Origin: Halorussus marinus
GTDB lineage: Archaea > Halobacteriota > Halobacteria > Halobacteriales > Haladaptataceae
DNA: 64,000 nucleotides
Direction of reading: 5' to 3'
Assembly (NCBI RefSeq): GCF_004765795.1
Contig: NZ_SBIV01000009.1
Location: 62,001-126,000 of the forward strand
In this document: piece after piece, positions 25,388-34,169 of the stretch
Numbering within the stretch: position 1 is the stretch's first letter
How the letters are laid out: each line of letters starts with the position of its first letter
Position numbers and translations under genes: made by a program
The notes under the pieces: model-generated
Told to the model about the DNA's origin: nothing
The model's input: only the letters and a program-made list of their open reading frames with translations
Database searches by the model: none

Positions 25388-25497
25388 TTGGTTTAGGCTC
25401 TGATTCCCCCGTCGCATCGCGGATTTCCGATCCGTTTCCCCGGCGCGGGTCTCGTAACTTCTATTTGCCCACAGTCCAACCACCCGAACGGACAAGT

Positions 25498-25923
25498 ATG
25501 AGTCAATCGTACAATCGAGGCCTCGTCGAAGACTTCGGCCGGTGGCGGGAGTTCACGGCCGGGATGTGGGCCTGGATACTTCACAAGTTTACCGGGTGGG
25601 TACTCGTCGGCTACCTGTTCACGCACATCGCCGTCCTGAGTACCGCGCTCCCGGCGTCGAACGCCGCGTCGGGCGTCATCGCCGCCGAGACCGACGTCTA
25701 CACGACGACGCTCCAGGGGCTCGAAAGCCTCGCGCTCGTCCGCGTTCTGGAGGTCGGACTGCTCGCGGTCGCCGTCTTCCACATACTCAACGGCGTCCGC
25801 CTGCTGTTCGTGGACCTCGGCGTCGGCCTCGAAGCACAGGACAAGAGCTTCTACGCGTCGCTGGTAGTCACCGCCGCCATCGTGTTGGCGTCGGTGCCGA
25901 CGTTCCTGGAAGGGGTGTTCTGA
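25498..25923 (+). CDS. sdhC: succinate dehydrogenase cytochrome b subunit
   Basis: A 141-residue membrane subunit, the first gene of the sdh operon. [19 protein letters not shown] is the first helix, and [23 protein letters not shown] holds the likely haem-ligand His and the conserved NGxRxL motif. The start at 25498 gives the usual N-terminus ([16 protein letters not shown]). Upstream in-frame sequence belongs to the symporter gene. CTATTTG at 25460-25466 is a possible TATA-like element. The stop is one base from sdhD. Confidence 0.93.
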   Translation: MSQSYNRGLVEDFGRWREFTAGMWAWILHKFTGWVLVGYLFTHIAVLSTALPASNAASGVIAAETDVYTTTLQGLESLALVRVLEVGLLAVAVFHILNGVRLLFVDLGVGLEAQDKSFYASLVVTAAIVLASVPTFLEGVF

Positions 25924-25924
25924 G

Positions 25925-26290
25925 ATGGCCGAGCGCTACTCCTCGTTCCGGAGCGGCAGTCGATCGTGGCTGTTCCAGCGGGTCACCGCCGCGTTCTTAG
26001 TCGTCGTTCTGGCGTTTCACTTCTTCCTGCTCCACTTCGTCAACCACGCCTCCGAAGTGACGTTCGCGGGGACCAGCGCCCGGATGGAGCAGTGGGGCTA
26101 TCTCCTCACGATGGTACTGTTTTTGCTGACCGCGACGTTCCACGGCGTCAACGGCGTCTACGCCGCGCTGTTGAATCAGGGACTCACGGGCACGAAAAAG
26201 CGCGCGGTGAAGGGCGTGCTCGCGATCGCCGGCCTCGCGCTGGCCGCACAGGGAACCTACGTCGCGCTCGTGATGTCCGGAGTGATGTAA
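25925..26290 (+). CDS. sdhD: succinate dehydrogenase membrane anchor subunit
   Basis: A 121-residue protein with three membrane helices: WLFQRVTAAFLVVVLAFHFF, a second ending in FHGVNGVYAALLNQ with the HGxNG motif, and a C-terminal helix. Like SdhC it binds haem and forms the quinone site. One base separates it from sdhC and one base from sdhB, so the operon is compact. Confidence 0.92.
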   Translation: MAERYSSFRSGSRSWLFQRVTAAFLVVVLAFHFFLLHFVNHASEVTFAGTSARMEQWGYLLTMVLFLLTATFHGVNGVYAALLNQGLTGTKKRAVKGVLAIAGLALAAQGTYVALVMSGVM

Positions 26291-26291
26291 C

Positions 26292-27173
26292 ATGAGTACG
26301 CAAATCCAAGAAGAATCCGAAGAGGCGACCGAGACCGAGACCGAGACAGCGCCGGTCGAGCGCGAGTCGCCGGGCGACCGGCGCCGCGAGGCCAAACGAA
26401 CGGCCAGCGACCAGCGGGTCGCGTCCGAGCCGGTCGGCGAGATCGAGGGAGACACCTTCCGGCTGAAGGTGTTCCGCTACGACCCCGAGGTCGAGGGGAA
26501 GATGGAGCCGCGGTTCGACGACTTCACCGTCCCCCGCGAGAAGGGGATGACGGTCCTCGATGCGCTCATCTACGCCCGCGACCACTACGACACGACCCTG
26601 ACCTTCCGTCACTCGTGTCGGCAGGCGGTCTGTGGCTCGGACGCCTTTTTCATCAACGGCCGCCAGCGGCTCGGCTGTCAGACCCAGATCTCGGACCTCG
26701 ACGGACCGGTCCGGGTCGAACCGCTCCCCCACCAGGACGTGGTGAAAGATCTGGTCGTCGATATGGAGCACTTCTACGATCAGATGCACGCGGTCGAGCC
26801 GTTCTTCCAGGGCGACACGCCGGACGGCGACCTCGAAGAGCAGCGCCAGTCCCGGGAGAACCGCGAGAAGATCAAGATGTCGACGCGCTGTATCTGGTGT
26901 GGCGCGTGTATGTCTTCGTGTAACATCGCGGCCGGGGACAACGAGTATCTCGGCCCGGCGGCGATCAACAAGGCCTACCGGTTCGCGATGGACGACCGCG
27001 AGGAAGACGAGCTCAAGGAACACCGCATGAAGATCCTGGATCAGGAACACGGCGTCTGGCGCTGTCAGACCCAGTTTTCCTGTACGAACGTCTGCCCGAA
27101 GGACATCCCGCTGACCGAGCACATCCAGGAGCTCAAGCGCGAAGCGGTCAAGCAGAACCTGAAATTCTGGTGA
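26292..27173 (+). CDS. sdhB: succinate dehydrogenase iron-sulfur subunit
   Basis: A 293-residue subunit with the three FeS sites in order: 2Fe-2S in SCRQAVCGSDAFFINGRQRLGC (about residues 110-131), 4Fe-4S in CIWCGACMSSCN, and 3Fe-4S in CQTQFSCTNVCPKDIPL. It passes electrons from the flavoprotein to quinone. The N-terminal 45 residues are a Glu/Thr-rich acidic extension absent from bacterial SdhB and common in halophiles. Four bases separate it from sdhA. Confidence 0.95.
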   Translation: MSTQIQEESEEATETETETAPVERESPGDRRREAKRTASDQRVASEPVGEIEGDTFRLKVFRYDPEVEGKMEPRFDDFTVPREKGMTVLDALIYARDHYDTTLTFRHSCRQAVCGSDAFFINGRQRLGCQTQISDLDGPVRVEPLPHQDVVKDLVVDMEHFYDQMHAVEPFFQGDTPDGDLEEQRQSRENREKIKMSTRCIWCGACMSSCNIAAGDNEYLGPAAINKAYRFAMDDREEDELKEHRMKILDQEHGVWRCQTQFSCTNVCPKDIPLTEHIQELKREAVKQNLKFW

Positions 27174-27177
27174 AACC

Positions 27178-29064
27178 ATGCACGAACACGACGTACTCGT
27201 AATCGGCGGCGGCGGCGCCGGACTCCGAGCGGCCATCGCGGCCCAAGAGGAGGGCGCCGACGTGGCCATCGTAACGAAGCTCCACCCGGTTCGGAGCCAC
27301 ACCGGGGCGGCCGAGGGCGGTATCAACGCGGCGATCCGGGAGGGCGACTCGTGGGACCTCCACGCCTACGACACCATGAAGGGGTCGGACTACCTCGGCG
27401 ACGCCCCCGCGATCGAGACCCTCGCACAGGACAGCCCCGAGGAGACGATCCAACTCGAACACTGGGGGATGCCGTTCTCCCGCGAGGACGACGGCACCGT
27501 CTCCCAGCGGCCGTTCGGCGGACTCTCGTTCCCCCGGACGACCTACGCCGGCGCCGAAACCGGCCACCACCTGCTCCACACGATGTACGAGCAGGTCGTC
27601 AAACGCGGCATTCAGGTGTACGACGAGTGGTACGTGAGCGAGCTCGCGGTCACCGACGAGGACGACCCGAGCGAGCGGACGTGCCACGGCGTCGTCGGCT
27701 ACGACATCAAGACGGGGCAGGTCGAGGGGTTCAAGGCCCGGAACGGCGTCATCCTCGCGACCGGCGGCCTCGGACAGGTGTACGACCACACCACCAACGC
27801 GGTCGCCAACACCGGCGACGGCGCGGCGATGGCGTATCGGGCGGGCGTCCCGCTCGAAGACATGGAGTTCATCCAGTTCCACCCGACCACCCTCCCCTCG
27901 ACGGGCGTGCTGATCTCCGAGGGGGTCCGCGGCGAGGGCGGCATCCTCTACAACGCCGAGGGCGAGCGGTTCATGTTCGAGTACGGCTACGCGAACAACG
28001 ACGGCGAACTGGCCTCCCGTGACGTGGTCTCGCGGGCCGAACTCACCGAGATCAACGAGGGCCGGGGCGTCGAAGACGAGTACGTGTACCTCGACATGCG
28101 CCACCTCGGCGAGGAGCGCATCACCGACCGGCTGGAGAACATCCTCCACCTCGCGCGGGACTTCGAGGGCGTCGACGGCCTCGAAGAGCCGATGCCGGTC
28201 AAGCCCGGCCAACACTACGCCATGGGCGGCATCGAGACCAACGAGCACGGCCAGACCTGCATCGACGGCCTCTACGCCGCCGGCGAGTGCGCCTGCGTGT
28301 CGGTCCACGGCTCGAACCGGCTGGGCGGCAACGCCCTGCCCGAACTCATCGTGTTCGGCGCTCGGGCGGGCCGTCACGCCGCCGGCACCGACCTCGGCGA
28401 GCCCGAGATCGCGACCGGCCGCGACGAGGAGTTCGAACGCGAGGACGGTCTCGACACGCCCGTCGACCCCGGTGCGGTCGGTGGCGCGAGCGACGCGGTC
28501 GCCGACGGCGGTGAGCGAACCGACGGTTCGCGATCCTCGTCGGACGCGCGGTCCGACGGTGGAACGGCGGTCGCGAGCGCCGACGACGTGGTCCAGCGCG
28601 CGGTCGAGAACCAGCGCACCCGGATCGACCGCCTCCTCAACGAGGACTCGGGCGTCCAGCAGGCCGAACTCCGCGAGAAGCTCCAGAAGTCGATGACCCA
28701 GAACGTCAACGTCTTCCGGAACGAGGAGGGGCTGAAGACGGCGCTCGAAGACATCCGAGAGGTGCGCGAGCGCTACGAGGACGTGTACGTCGACGACCCC
28801 TCCCGGACGTTCAACACCGACCTCATCCACACCATCGAGATGCAGAACCTGCTCGACCTCGCCGAGGCGATCACGCTGGGCGCGCTCGCGCGCGACGAGT
28901 TCCGCGGCGCCCACTGGCGCCAGGAACACCAAGAGCGCAAGGACGACGAGTGGCTCAAGCACACGATGCTTGCGTGGAACGACGGGAGCCCCGAGCTCTA
29001 CTACAAGCCGGTCATCCTCGAAGGCGAGGAAGACACCTACGAGCCGAAGGTCCGGTCGTACTGA
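27178..29064 (+). CDS. sdhA: succinate dehydrogenase flavoprotein subunit
   Basis: A 628-residue catalytic subunit oxidising succinate to fumarate. It has the FAD-binding VIGGGGAGLRAAIAA, the His for covalent FAD attachment in RSHTGAAEGGINAA, FIQFHPTTLPSTGVLISEGVRGEGG, and GEGCACVSVHGSNRLGGN-like sequence (ECACVSVHGSNRLGGNALPE). A Gly/Ser/Asp-rich linker of about 40 residues (about 430-470, GGASDAVADGGERTD onward) is inserted before the C-terminal helical domain; bacterial SdhA lacks it. It is the last gene of sdhCDBA. Confidence 0.95.
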   Translation: MHEHDVLVIGGGGAGLRAAIAAQEEGADVAIVTKLHPVRSHTGAAEGGINAAIREGDSWDLHAYDTMKGSDYLGDAPAIETLAQDSPEETIQLEHWGMPFSREDDGTVSQRPFGGLSFPRTTYAGAETGHHLLHTMYEQVVKRGIQVYDEWYVSELAVTDEDDPSERTCHGVVGYDIKTGQVEGFKARNGVILATGGLGQVYDHTTNAVANTGDGAAMAYRAGVPLEDMEFIQFHPTTLPSTGVLISEGVRGEGGILYNAEGERFMFEYGYANNDGELASRDVVSRAELTEINEGRGVEDEYVYLDMRHLGEERITDRLENILHLARDFEGVDGLEEPMPVKPGQHYAMGGIETNEHGQTCIDGLYAAGECACVSVHGSNRLGGNALPELIVFGARAGRHAAGTDLGEPEIATGRDEEFEREDGLDTPVDPGAVGGASDAVADGGERTDGSRSSSDARSDGGTAVASADDVVQRAVENQRTRIDRLLNEDSGVQQAELREKLQKSMTQNVNVFRNEEGLKTALEDIREVRERYEDVYVDDPSRTFNTDLIHTIEMQNLLDLAEAITLGALARDEFRGAHWRQEHQERKDDEWLKHTMLAWNDGSPELYYKPVILEGEEDTYEPKVRSY

Positions 29065-29070
29065 GACGGC

Positions 29071-29076
29071 GATTTT
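29071..29076 (+). terminator. T-run terminator after sdhA
   Basis: TTTTTT begins seven bases after the sdhA stop, the form of an archaeal oligo-T terminator. The 140 bases that follow contain no gene. Confidence 0.4.
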
Positions 29077-29219
29077 TTCCGGGCGGTCGACGCCCGACGC
29101 GTCTCCTCCGCGTTCGCTCGATCGACCCACCGGAGAGCGTCCCGCTCGCGGTTCGATCGGATCCCCGTCGGCGTCGGCGGCGCGCCGAGCGCAGACCGAA
29201 CGGGCCGACGAGTGGGTTC

Positions 29220-29573
29220 TCAGCCGTCTTCTTCGATCACCGTCGTCTCGTCGCCGCTCGCGTGGCGGAGTTCGAGGCGATGGCGGGTGTGGCGGGCGTG
29301 GGTCTCGGCCCACCGCCGGGCGGCGTCCTCCGAGAGGCGCTCGACGGTCTCCGGGCAGTTGCGACACGCGACCCGCCACGTCGCGATCCCGTCCGGGAAG
29401 TGGCCGGTGTGGCGCTGGTGGTCGAGCGCGAACTGCTCGAGCGCCTGATTGCCGACCCCGAGGTCGTCGAGTTCGTACGCCAGATCCCACTCTTGGCCAC
29501 ACCGCTCGCAGGAGACCGTCGGAGTGTCGTCGATGTCGGTCGCCGATGGCGGGCGGTCGTCGCTGTCGGTCAC
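29220..29573 (-). CDS. small zinc-ribbon-like haloarchaeal protein
   Basis: A 117-residue acidic protein with two CxxC pairs (SCERCGQEW near residue 18 and ACRNC near residue 72) and a His-rich centre (LDHQRHTGHFPDG), consistent with zinc binding. The remainder is helical (RWAETHARHTRHRLELRHAS). The start is put at the GTG 29573 (VTDSDDRPPS), since upstream residues are Arg-rich. A weak TTCAAG element lies at about 29598-29604. Function unknown; it is convergent with sdhA. Confidence 0.65.
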   Translation of the reverse strand: MTDSDDRPPSATDIDDTPTVSCERCGQEWDLAYELDDLGVGNQALEQFALDHQRHTGHFPDGIATWRVACRNCPETVERLSEDAARRWAETHARHTRHRLELRHASGDETTVIEEDG

Positions 29574-29670
29574 GCGCCTGTGTAGCGCCCGCGAGTGCTT
29601 GAACCTGTCCTCCGAGCAGTCTCGGGGAATCGCCAACTATATCTCCGTCTCGGTGTTTTCCCACGGTGGT

Positions 29671-30969
29671 ATGTTGTTGGAGGGAACCGTCGTCGCCGAC
29701 GCGGACACCGTGATCGACGACGGCGCAGTCGTCGTGGAGGGCGACCGTATCGCCGCGGTCGGCGACCGCTCCGAACTGGCAGAGCGCTACCCCGACCGCG
29801 AGCGCCGGCGCTACGACGTGCTCGCGCCGGGGATCGTCGGCGGCCACGTCCACTCGGTCCAGTCGCTCGGACGTGGCATCGCCGACGACACCGCGCTGTT
29901 AGACTGGCTGTTCGAGTACGTCCTCCCGATGGAGGCCGACCTCGACGCCGACGGGATGCGTATCGCGGCCGAGCTGGGGTACGCGGAGCTGATCGAGTCG
30001 GGCGTGACGACCGTCATCGACCACCTCTCGGTCCGCCACGCCGACGAGGCGTTCGAGGCCGCCAGCCGGATCGGGATCCGGGGCCGGATCGGGAAGGTGC
30101 TGATGGACAAAGACGCCCCCGACGGGCTGGCCGAAGACACTGACGCCGCGCTGGCCGAGAGCGAGCGCCTCATCGAAGAGTATCACGGCGCCAACGACGG
30201 TCGGATCGGCTACGCGCTCACCCCGCGGTTCGCGGTGAGCTGTACCGAGGCGTGTCTCCGGGGCGTCCGGGAGCTCGCCGACGCCCACGACGGCGTCCGG
30301 ATCCACACCCACGCCAGCGAGAACCGCGACGAGATCGCGCAGGTCGAGGCCGACACCGGGATGCGGAACATCCACTGGCTCGACGAGGTCGGGCTGACCG
30401 GCGAGGACGTCGTGCTGGCCCACTGCGTCTGGACCGACGAGAGCGAGCGCGAGGTGCTGGCCGAGACGGGCACGCACGTCACCTACTGCCCGTCCTCGAA
30501 CATGAAACTCGCGTCGGGCGTCGCGCCGATCCCCGACTACCTCGACCGGGGGATCAACGTCGCCCTCGGCAACGACGGCCCGCCGTGTAACAACACGCTC
30601 GATCCGTTCACCGAGATGCGTCAGGCCAGCCTGCTCCAGAAGGTCGAGGACCTCGATCCGACTACGTTGCCGGCCCGGACGGTGTTCGAGATGGCGACCG
30701 TCAACGGCGCGGCGGCCGCGGGCTTCGAGGGGGTCGGCCGGCTGGAGCCGGGGTGGAAGGCCGACGTGGTCGGGCTGAGGACCGACCTCACGCGGGCGAC
30801 CCCGATCCACGACGTGCTCTCGCATCTGGTGTTCGCGGCCCACGGCGACGACGTGGCGTTCACCATGGTCGACGGCGAGGTGCTCTACGAGGACGGCGAC
30901 CACGTCGCGGTCGACGCCGATCGGATCCGACGGGAGGCCGACGAGTACGAGGTGTCGGTCGCCGATTAG
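29671..30969 (+). CDS. amidohydrolase: 5'-deoxyadenosine / methylthioadenosine / SAH deaminase type
   Basis: A 432-residue amidohydrolase of the MtaD/DadD class (ATZ/TRZ family). The metal site residues lie in GGHVHSVQSLGRGI (HxH), HTHASE, LAHCVW and GNDGPPCNNTLD (Asp), with TYCPSSNMKLASGVAPI as the family's fingerprint. It deaminates purine nucleosides from SAM metabolism to inosine derivatives; exact substrate not determinable. The start at 29671 sits 27-36 bases after the TATA-like ACTATATC (about 29636-29643). Its stop overlaps the stop of the next, convergent gene. Confidence 0.85.
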   Translation: MLLEGTVVADADTVIDDGAVVVEGDRIAAVGDRSELAERYPDRERRRYDVLAPGIVGGHVHSVQSLGRGIADDTALLDWLFEYVLPMEADLDADGMRIAAELGYAELIESGVTTVIDHLSVRHADEAFEAASRIGIRGRIGKVLMDKDAPDGLAEDTDAALAESERLIEEYHGANDGRIGYALTPRFAVSCTEACLRGVRELADAHDGVRIHTHASENRDEIAQVEADTGMRNIHWLDEVGLTGEDVVLAHCVWTDESEREVLAETGTHVTYCPSSNMKLASGVAPIPDYLDRGINVALGNDGPPCNNTLDPFTEMRQASLLQKVEDLDPTTLPARTVFEMATVNGAAAAGFEGVGRLEPGWKADVVGLRTDLTRATPIHDVLSHLVFAAHGDDVAFTMVDGEVLYEDGDHVAVDADRIRREADEYEVSVAD

Positions 30970-31163
30970 GAGAGTCCGAGCGCCGCCAGCAGGTCGAAAC
31001 TGAAACCGAGTTCTTCTACGATGCGGTATCCCAGATAGATCCCGACGACTCCCATCACGCCCGGCAGTTCGGGCGGCGCCGGGACGGGTATCTGGAGTGC
31101 GTGAAACAGCGCGCCGAGGACCGTGCCGGTCGCCAGCGCGAGGGCGGTGAGCGTCGCGTCCAT
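30966..31163 (-). CDS. XapX-domain membrane protein
   Basis: A 65-residue protein with two hydrophobic helices around IPVPAPPELPGVMGVVGIYLGY, the signature of XapX/DUF1427 proteins. Proteins of this family are small membrane components of unknown role. It ends tail to tail with the amidohydrolase, sharing TTAG (30966-30969). Confidence 0.8.
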   Translation of the reverse strand: MDATLTALALATGTVLGALFHALQIPVPAPPELPGVMGVVGIYLGYRIVEELGFSFDLLAALGLS

Positions 31164-31236
31164 GCGGGGACGTGGACGTCGATCGCCTAAAAACCGTTCT
31201 GCTCGGCGGCGGCCTCCGAACCGGAGTCGCCGACCG

Positions 31237-31485
31237 TCACCGCCACTGCGAGAGGGTGTGTGACTCCTCGTAGGGCATCACGAGCCACGCGTCGTCGTTC
31301 GACACGTCCGCGATCACGGTCGTGGGCTCGTCGCCGCTGTCGTCGAGGGCGAACATGACTTCGCCGTCTTCGAACGATTCGTCGATGTCGTCTGCGGATG
31401 GGATAGTCCAACTCAGGGTAATCACCGTGTGGTTCGGACGGGTGTGATCGTTCCTTGTGACGGACGGCTCTTTAGTATTCACCAC
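31237..31485 (-). CDS. small haloarchaeal hypothetical protein
   Basis: An 82-residue acidic beta-rich protein (VITLSWTIPSADDIDESFEDGEVMFALDDS, TTVIADVSNDDAWLVMPYEE). The TATA-like CTATAAC (about 31509-31515, minus) lies about 27 bases before the GTG GTG pair at 31480-31485, so translation starts at one of these. The family is not recognised. The codon pattern is that of a real gene. Confidence 0.6.
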   Translation of the reverse strand: MVNTKEPSVTRNDHTRPNHTVITLSWTIPSADDIDESFEDGEVMFALDDSGDEPTTVIADVSNDDAWLVMPYEESHTLSQWR

Positions 31486-31548
31486 TGTTCCGGTCGTAAC
31501 GACCCGTTATAGCGCGGTACGCCCGCCAAAACGCGGTGAAACGGTTGG

Positions 31549-33765
31549 CTAACGAACGCGTCTCGCCGACAGGACGGCGGCCGCGAGCGCGACCAGCGCG
31601 GCGGCGACGCCGAAGCCGGGGACGCCGCCGTCGGCGCCGCCGGCTTCGGTCGTTCGGGTCGTCTCCGAGTCGCCGGCCTGCGAGTCGACGGTCACGGTCA
31701 CCGACTCGGTCGCCGTCGCGCCGTACTCGTCTTCGACCACGACCTCGACCGTCGCGGTCCCGCTCGTCCCGAAGCTGTGTTCGACCGACTCGCCGGTCAC
31801 CTCGGCGTCACCGAACCGCCACGTCACCGTGGTCTCGCCAACCGAGTCGGTCACGTCGGCCGAGAAGGTCGCGGCCGAGCCGACGGTCACCGAGTCGGGC
31901 GCGTCGACGGTGACCCCGGGTCGGTCGTTGACCACCAGCGTCGCGGTCGCGGTGTCGTTCAGCGCGGCCGAGTCGGTGACGGTGAGCGCGACCTCGCGCT
32001 CGCCGGGGTCGTCGAAGCTGACGGTCGCGGTCTCGCCGTCGTAACGCTCGCCGTCGATCTCCCATCGGTAGCCGGTCAGTCGACCGTCCTCGGCGGCCGA
32101 ATCGGCCGCGCTCAGTTCGACCGACTCGCCGACCAGCACCGACTCGGCGGCGTCGATGCTCGCGGTCGGCGCGTCGACCGCCGTCACCGCCAGCGTCCCG
32201 GTGCCCTCGGCCGCGGCCGAGAGCCGCGCCGTCGCGTTCGACTCGGCGACGACCTCGGTGTCGAGGATCGCCCAGCCGTCGGCGGCTCGCTGGGCTACCC
32301 GGAGGTCCTCGACCGCCGCCGCGTCGGTCGGCACCGAGAGCTCGACGGTCGCCGAGGCGTTGGCGGCCGCCGCCGGACCGGTCAGCGTGACCGCGTAGAC
32401 GGGGTCGCCCGGCGGCGCCAGCGCCGAGAGGTTCGCCCGCTCGGACACCGTCAGCACGCCCGAGGCGTTCGCGTCGGCCAGCGTCACCGACCTGACGGGC
32501 GAGTCCTCGAGCGCGACGGTGGTGCCCGGCCGGTCGGCGTCGGCGTCCCGGATCGCGGCCGAGGCGGGGCCGCCGATCCGGACCAGCCAGCCGTCTTGGT
32601 TCTCCGAATAGCTCGTCGTGTCGCCGACCCCGACGTAGCCGCCGCCGTGGCCGTCGATCGCCGGCCAGAACTTATCCCAGTACTGGTTGCCGTAGGTCCG
32701 CTCCCACTGCGTTTGACCCTCGCTGTCGGCCTTTACGAGCCAGCCGTCGGCGCCGGTCTGGCCCAGTTTGTGCTTCGCGCCCGAGAGGACGACCCCGTCG
32801 TCGTCGGCCAGCACGCCGTAGAAGGCGTCGTCTTTCTCGGTGCCGTAGGTTCGTTCCCACTGCTTGTCGCCGCCGCCGTCGATCTTCACGAGCCAGCCGT
32901 CTTCGGCGCCGTCGCCCTGACTGGCGGTCCGACCCGCGAGGAGGAACCCGCCGTCCTCGGTCGCGGCCGCGTCGTGGATCCGGTCGGCGTCGGCGCCGCC
33001 GTACTCGGCGTCCCAGTTCACCTCGCCCTCGGCGTCGACGTTCAGCACCCACGCGTCTGAGGGGTCGTAGGTGCTCGACTCGACGGTGCCGGTCAACAGC
33101 AGGTCGCCGTCGTCGGCGACGAAGATCGAGTTGACGTACTCGTCGGCGTTGGACTTGAGCGTGTCGTAGGTCTGGCTCCACGCTTGGGTGCCGTCGCTTT
33201 CGAGTTCGACCAGCCACGCCTCGGCGGTCGAGCCCTTCTGCCAGCCGCCGGCGTAGACGGTGTCGCCCGACTTGGCGAGCGACCAGAAGCCGCTGGGGCC
33301 GTCGCCGCCGTGGGTCTCCTCCCAGACGACTTCGCCGTCGTCGTCGACTTTCAGCACCCAGCCGTCCCACGCCGAGTCTGCGTCGGGACTGGAGTAGCCC
33401 GCGAGCAGGTAGCCGTCCTCGACCGCCTTCACGTCGAAGAGCCGGTCGGTGCCGGGGCCGCCGTAGCTCCGCTCCCACGTCGTCCGGCCCGCCTCGTCGA
33501 CCATCGCGACGTAGCCGTCGTCGGTCCCGTCATCGCCGGCGGTCCACCCGACGACGAGGTAGCCGCCGTCGGTCCGGATGCCGGTCGTCAGCTTGTCGTC
33601 GCCGTCCCCGCCCACCGACGTGTTCCACCGCTCGGGGAGCGGCTCGTCGGCGTCGGCGGCCGGCGGCGACGCGCTGGCGGTCGGCGTCGGTGCGGCCCCG
33701 ACGGTGCCGACGGCCGGAGCCGCCAGCACCGCCACCGCGATCACGCACAGCATCGCTCGGTTCAT
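31549..33765 (-). CDS. PGF-CTERM surface protein: repeat propeller plus PKD domains
   Basis: A 738-residue exported protein. A signal peptide covers residues 1-25. Residues about 45-365 hold six or seven repeats of about 50 residues with the pattern DGGYLLAG..DGWLVKxDxxGxxxWxxTYGG, as in beta-propeller-like WD/Kelch-type surface proteins. Two PKD/CARDB-like domains follow (about 480-690). The C-terminus is a Thr/Gly linker, then GVPGFGVAAALVALAAAVLSARRVR, a PGF-CTERM signal for archaeosortase processing and lipid attachment. It is likely an S-layer-associated protein. The minus-strand promoter word ATAACAAAG lies at 33912. Confidence 0.85.
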   Translation of the reverse strand: MNRAMLCVIAVAVLAAPAVGTVGAAPTPTASASPPAADADEPLPERWNTSVGGDGDDKLTTGIRTDGGYLVVGWTAGDDGTDDGYVAMVDEAGRTTWERSYGGPGTDRLFDVKAVEDGYLLAGYSSPDADSAWDGWVLKVDDDGEVVWEETHGGDGPSGFWSLAKSGDTVYAGGWQKGSTAEAWLVELESDGTQAWSQTYDTLKSNADEYVNSIFVADDGDLLLTGTVESSTYDPSDAWVLNVDAEGEVNWDAEYGGADADRIHDAAATEDGGFLLAGRTASQGDGAEDGWLVKIDGGGDKQWERTYGTEKDDAFYGVLADDDGVVLSGAKHKLGQTGADGWLVKADSEGQTQWERTYGNQYWDKFWPAIDGHGGGYVGVGDTTSYSENQDGWLVRIGGPASAAIRDADADRPGTTVALEDSPVRSVTLADANASGVLTVSERANLSALAPPGDPVYAVTLTGPAAAANASATVELSVPTDAAAVEDLRVAQRAADGWAILDTEVVAESNATARLSAAAEGTGTLAVTAVDAPTASIDAAESVLVGESVELSAADSAAEDGRLTGYRWEIDGERYDGETATVSFDDPGEREVALTVTDSAALNDTATATLVVNDRPGVTVDAPDSVTVGSAATFSADVTDSVGETTVTWRFGDAEVTGESVEHSFGTSGTATVEVVVEDEYGATATESVTVTVDSQAGDSETTRTTEAGGADGGVPGFGVAAALVALAAAVLSARRVR

Positions 33766-33844
33766 GCTCGGTACCCCCGGTCTGCCCTCGTCGCGGCGTC
33801 CAGTTTCATTGGTAATCCACCGTTGTGTTGTCGTATCGAGGCAT
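33762..33844 (-). other. two chained mini-ORFs ahead of the PGF-CTERM gene
   Basis: Reading from the promoter side, ATG 33844 opens a 12-codon frame (MPRYDNTTVDYQ). Its TGA overlaps the ATG at 33809 of a second, 15-codon frame (MKLDAATRADRGYRA), and that stop overlaps the ATG of the main gene at 33765. Both junctions are ATGA. They may be translated leader cistrons, or chance. Confidence 0.3.
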
Positions 33845-33911
33845 TTCCCCGCCTGCGCCGGCCTGCGGTCGCCGGAGCGAAGGTTCGATACGACCGTGGG
33901 ACCGATCGAGC

Positions 33912-33920
33912 CTTTGTTAT
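33912..33920 (-). promoter_or_regulatory. ATAACAAAG element (upstream of the PGF-CTERM gene)
   Basis: ATAACAAAG on the minus strand, about 147 bases before the ATG at 33765. Transcription would start near 33885 and run through the two mini-ORFs at 33762-33844. A divergent copy lies at 34070. Confidence 0.55.
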
Positions 33921-34069
33921 GTGGCGTCTGAACGCGCGGTAGGCGTCGGTTGAACGACGTCCTCGCCCGCGACTCTCGGGGAGTCTCGTCGAACCGAATC
34001 GGCGGCGGTCGCCGAGATCGGTCGCGTCGGTCCGGCCGTACCCGGCGCCTACCGGCCGACAGACGGGAG

Positions 34070-34078
34070 ATAACAAAG
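34070..34078 (+). promoter_or_regulatory. ATAACAAAG element (upstream of the DUF1616 gene)
   Basis: ATAACAAAG, 88 bases before the DUF1616 ATG and 26 bases before the ATG of the mini-ORF at 34104. The latter is the distance of a core promoter from a leaderless start. Confidence 0.6.
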
Positions 34079-34103
34079 TACCGGTCGCCCGATACTCCGG
34101 GCG

Positions 34104-34169
34104 ATGAGTCGCCGACACGTCGCTCGCGAGCACCGGACGACAGCCGTCCCGCGGTGGCCCGCGCCATGA
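34104..34169 (+). CDS. 21-codon leader ORF ahead of the DUF1616 gene
   Basis: A short basic peptide starting MSRRHVAREH, with its ATG 26 bases after the ATAACAAAG element. Its TGA overlaps the ATG of the next gene as ATGA (34166-34169). The geometry suggests a leaderless leader cistron that couples translation to the membrane protein gene. The peptide itself has no recognisable function, and the frame could be fortuitous. Confidence 0.35.
   Translation: MSRRHVAREHRTTAVPRWPAP

Noticed and set aside
27148-29853. A 901-codon frame antisense to sdhA, and similar frames of 600-1000 codons at 13745-15706, 35815-38781, 55979-57838 and 60611-63199
   Set aside because: They mirror well-supported genes on the other strand or in another frame, and their translations are rich in Arg, Asp, Val and His as expected of out-of-frame reads of high-GC genes.
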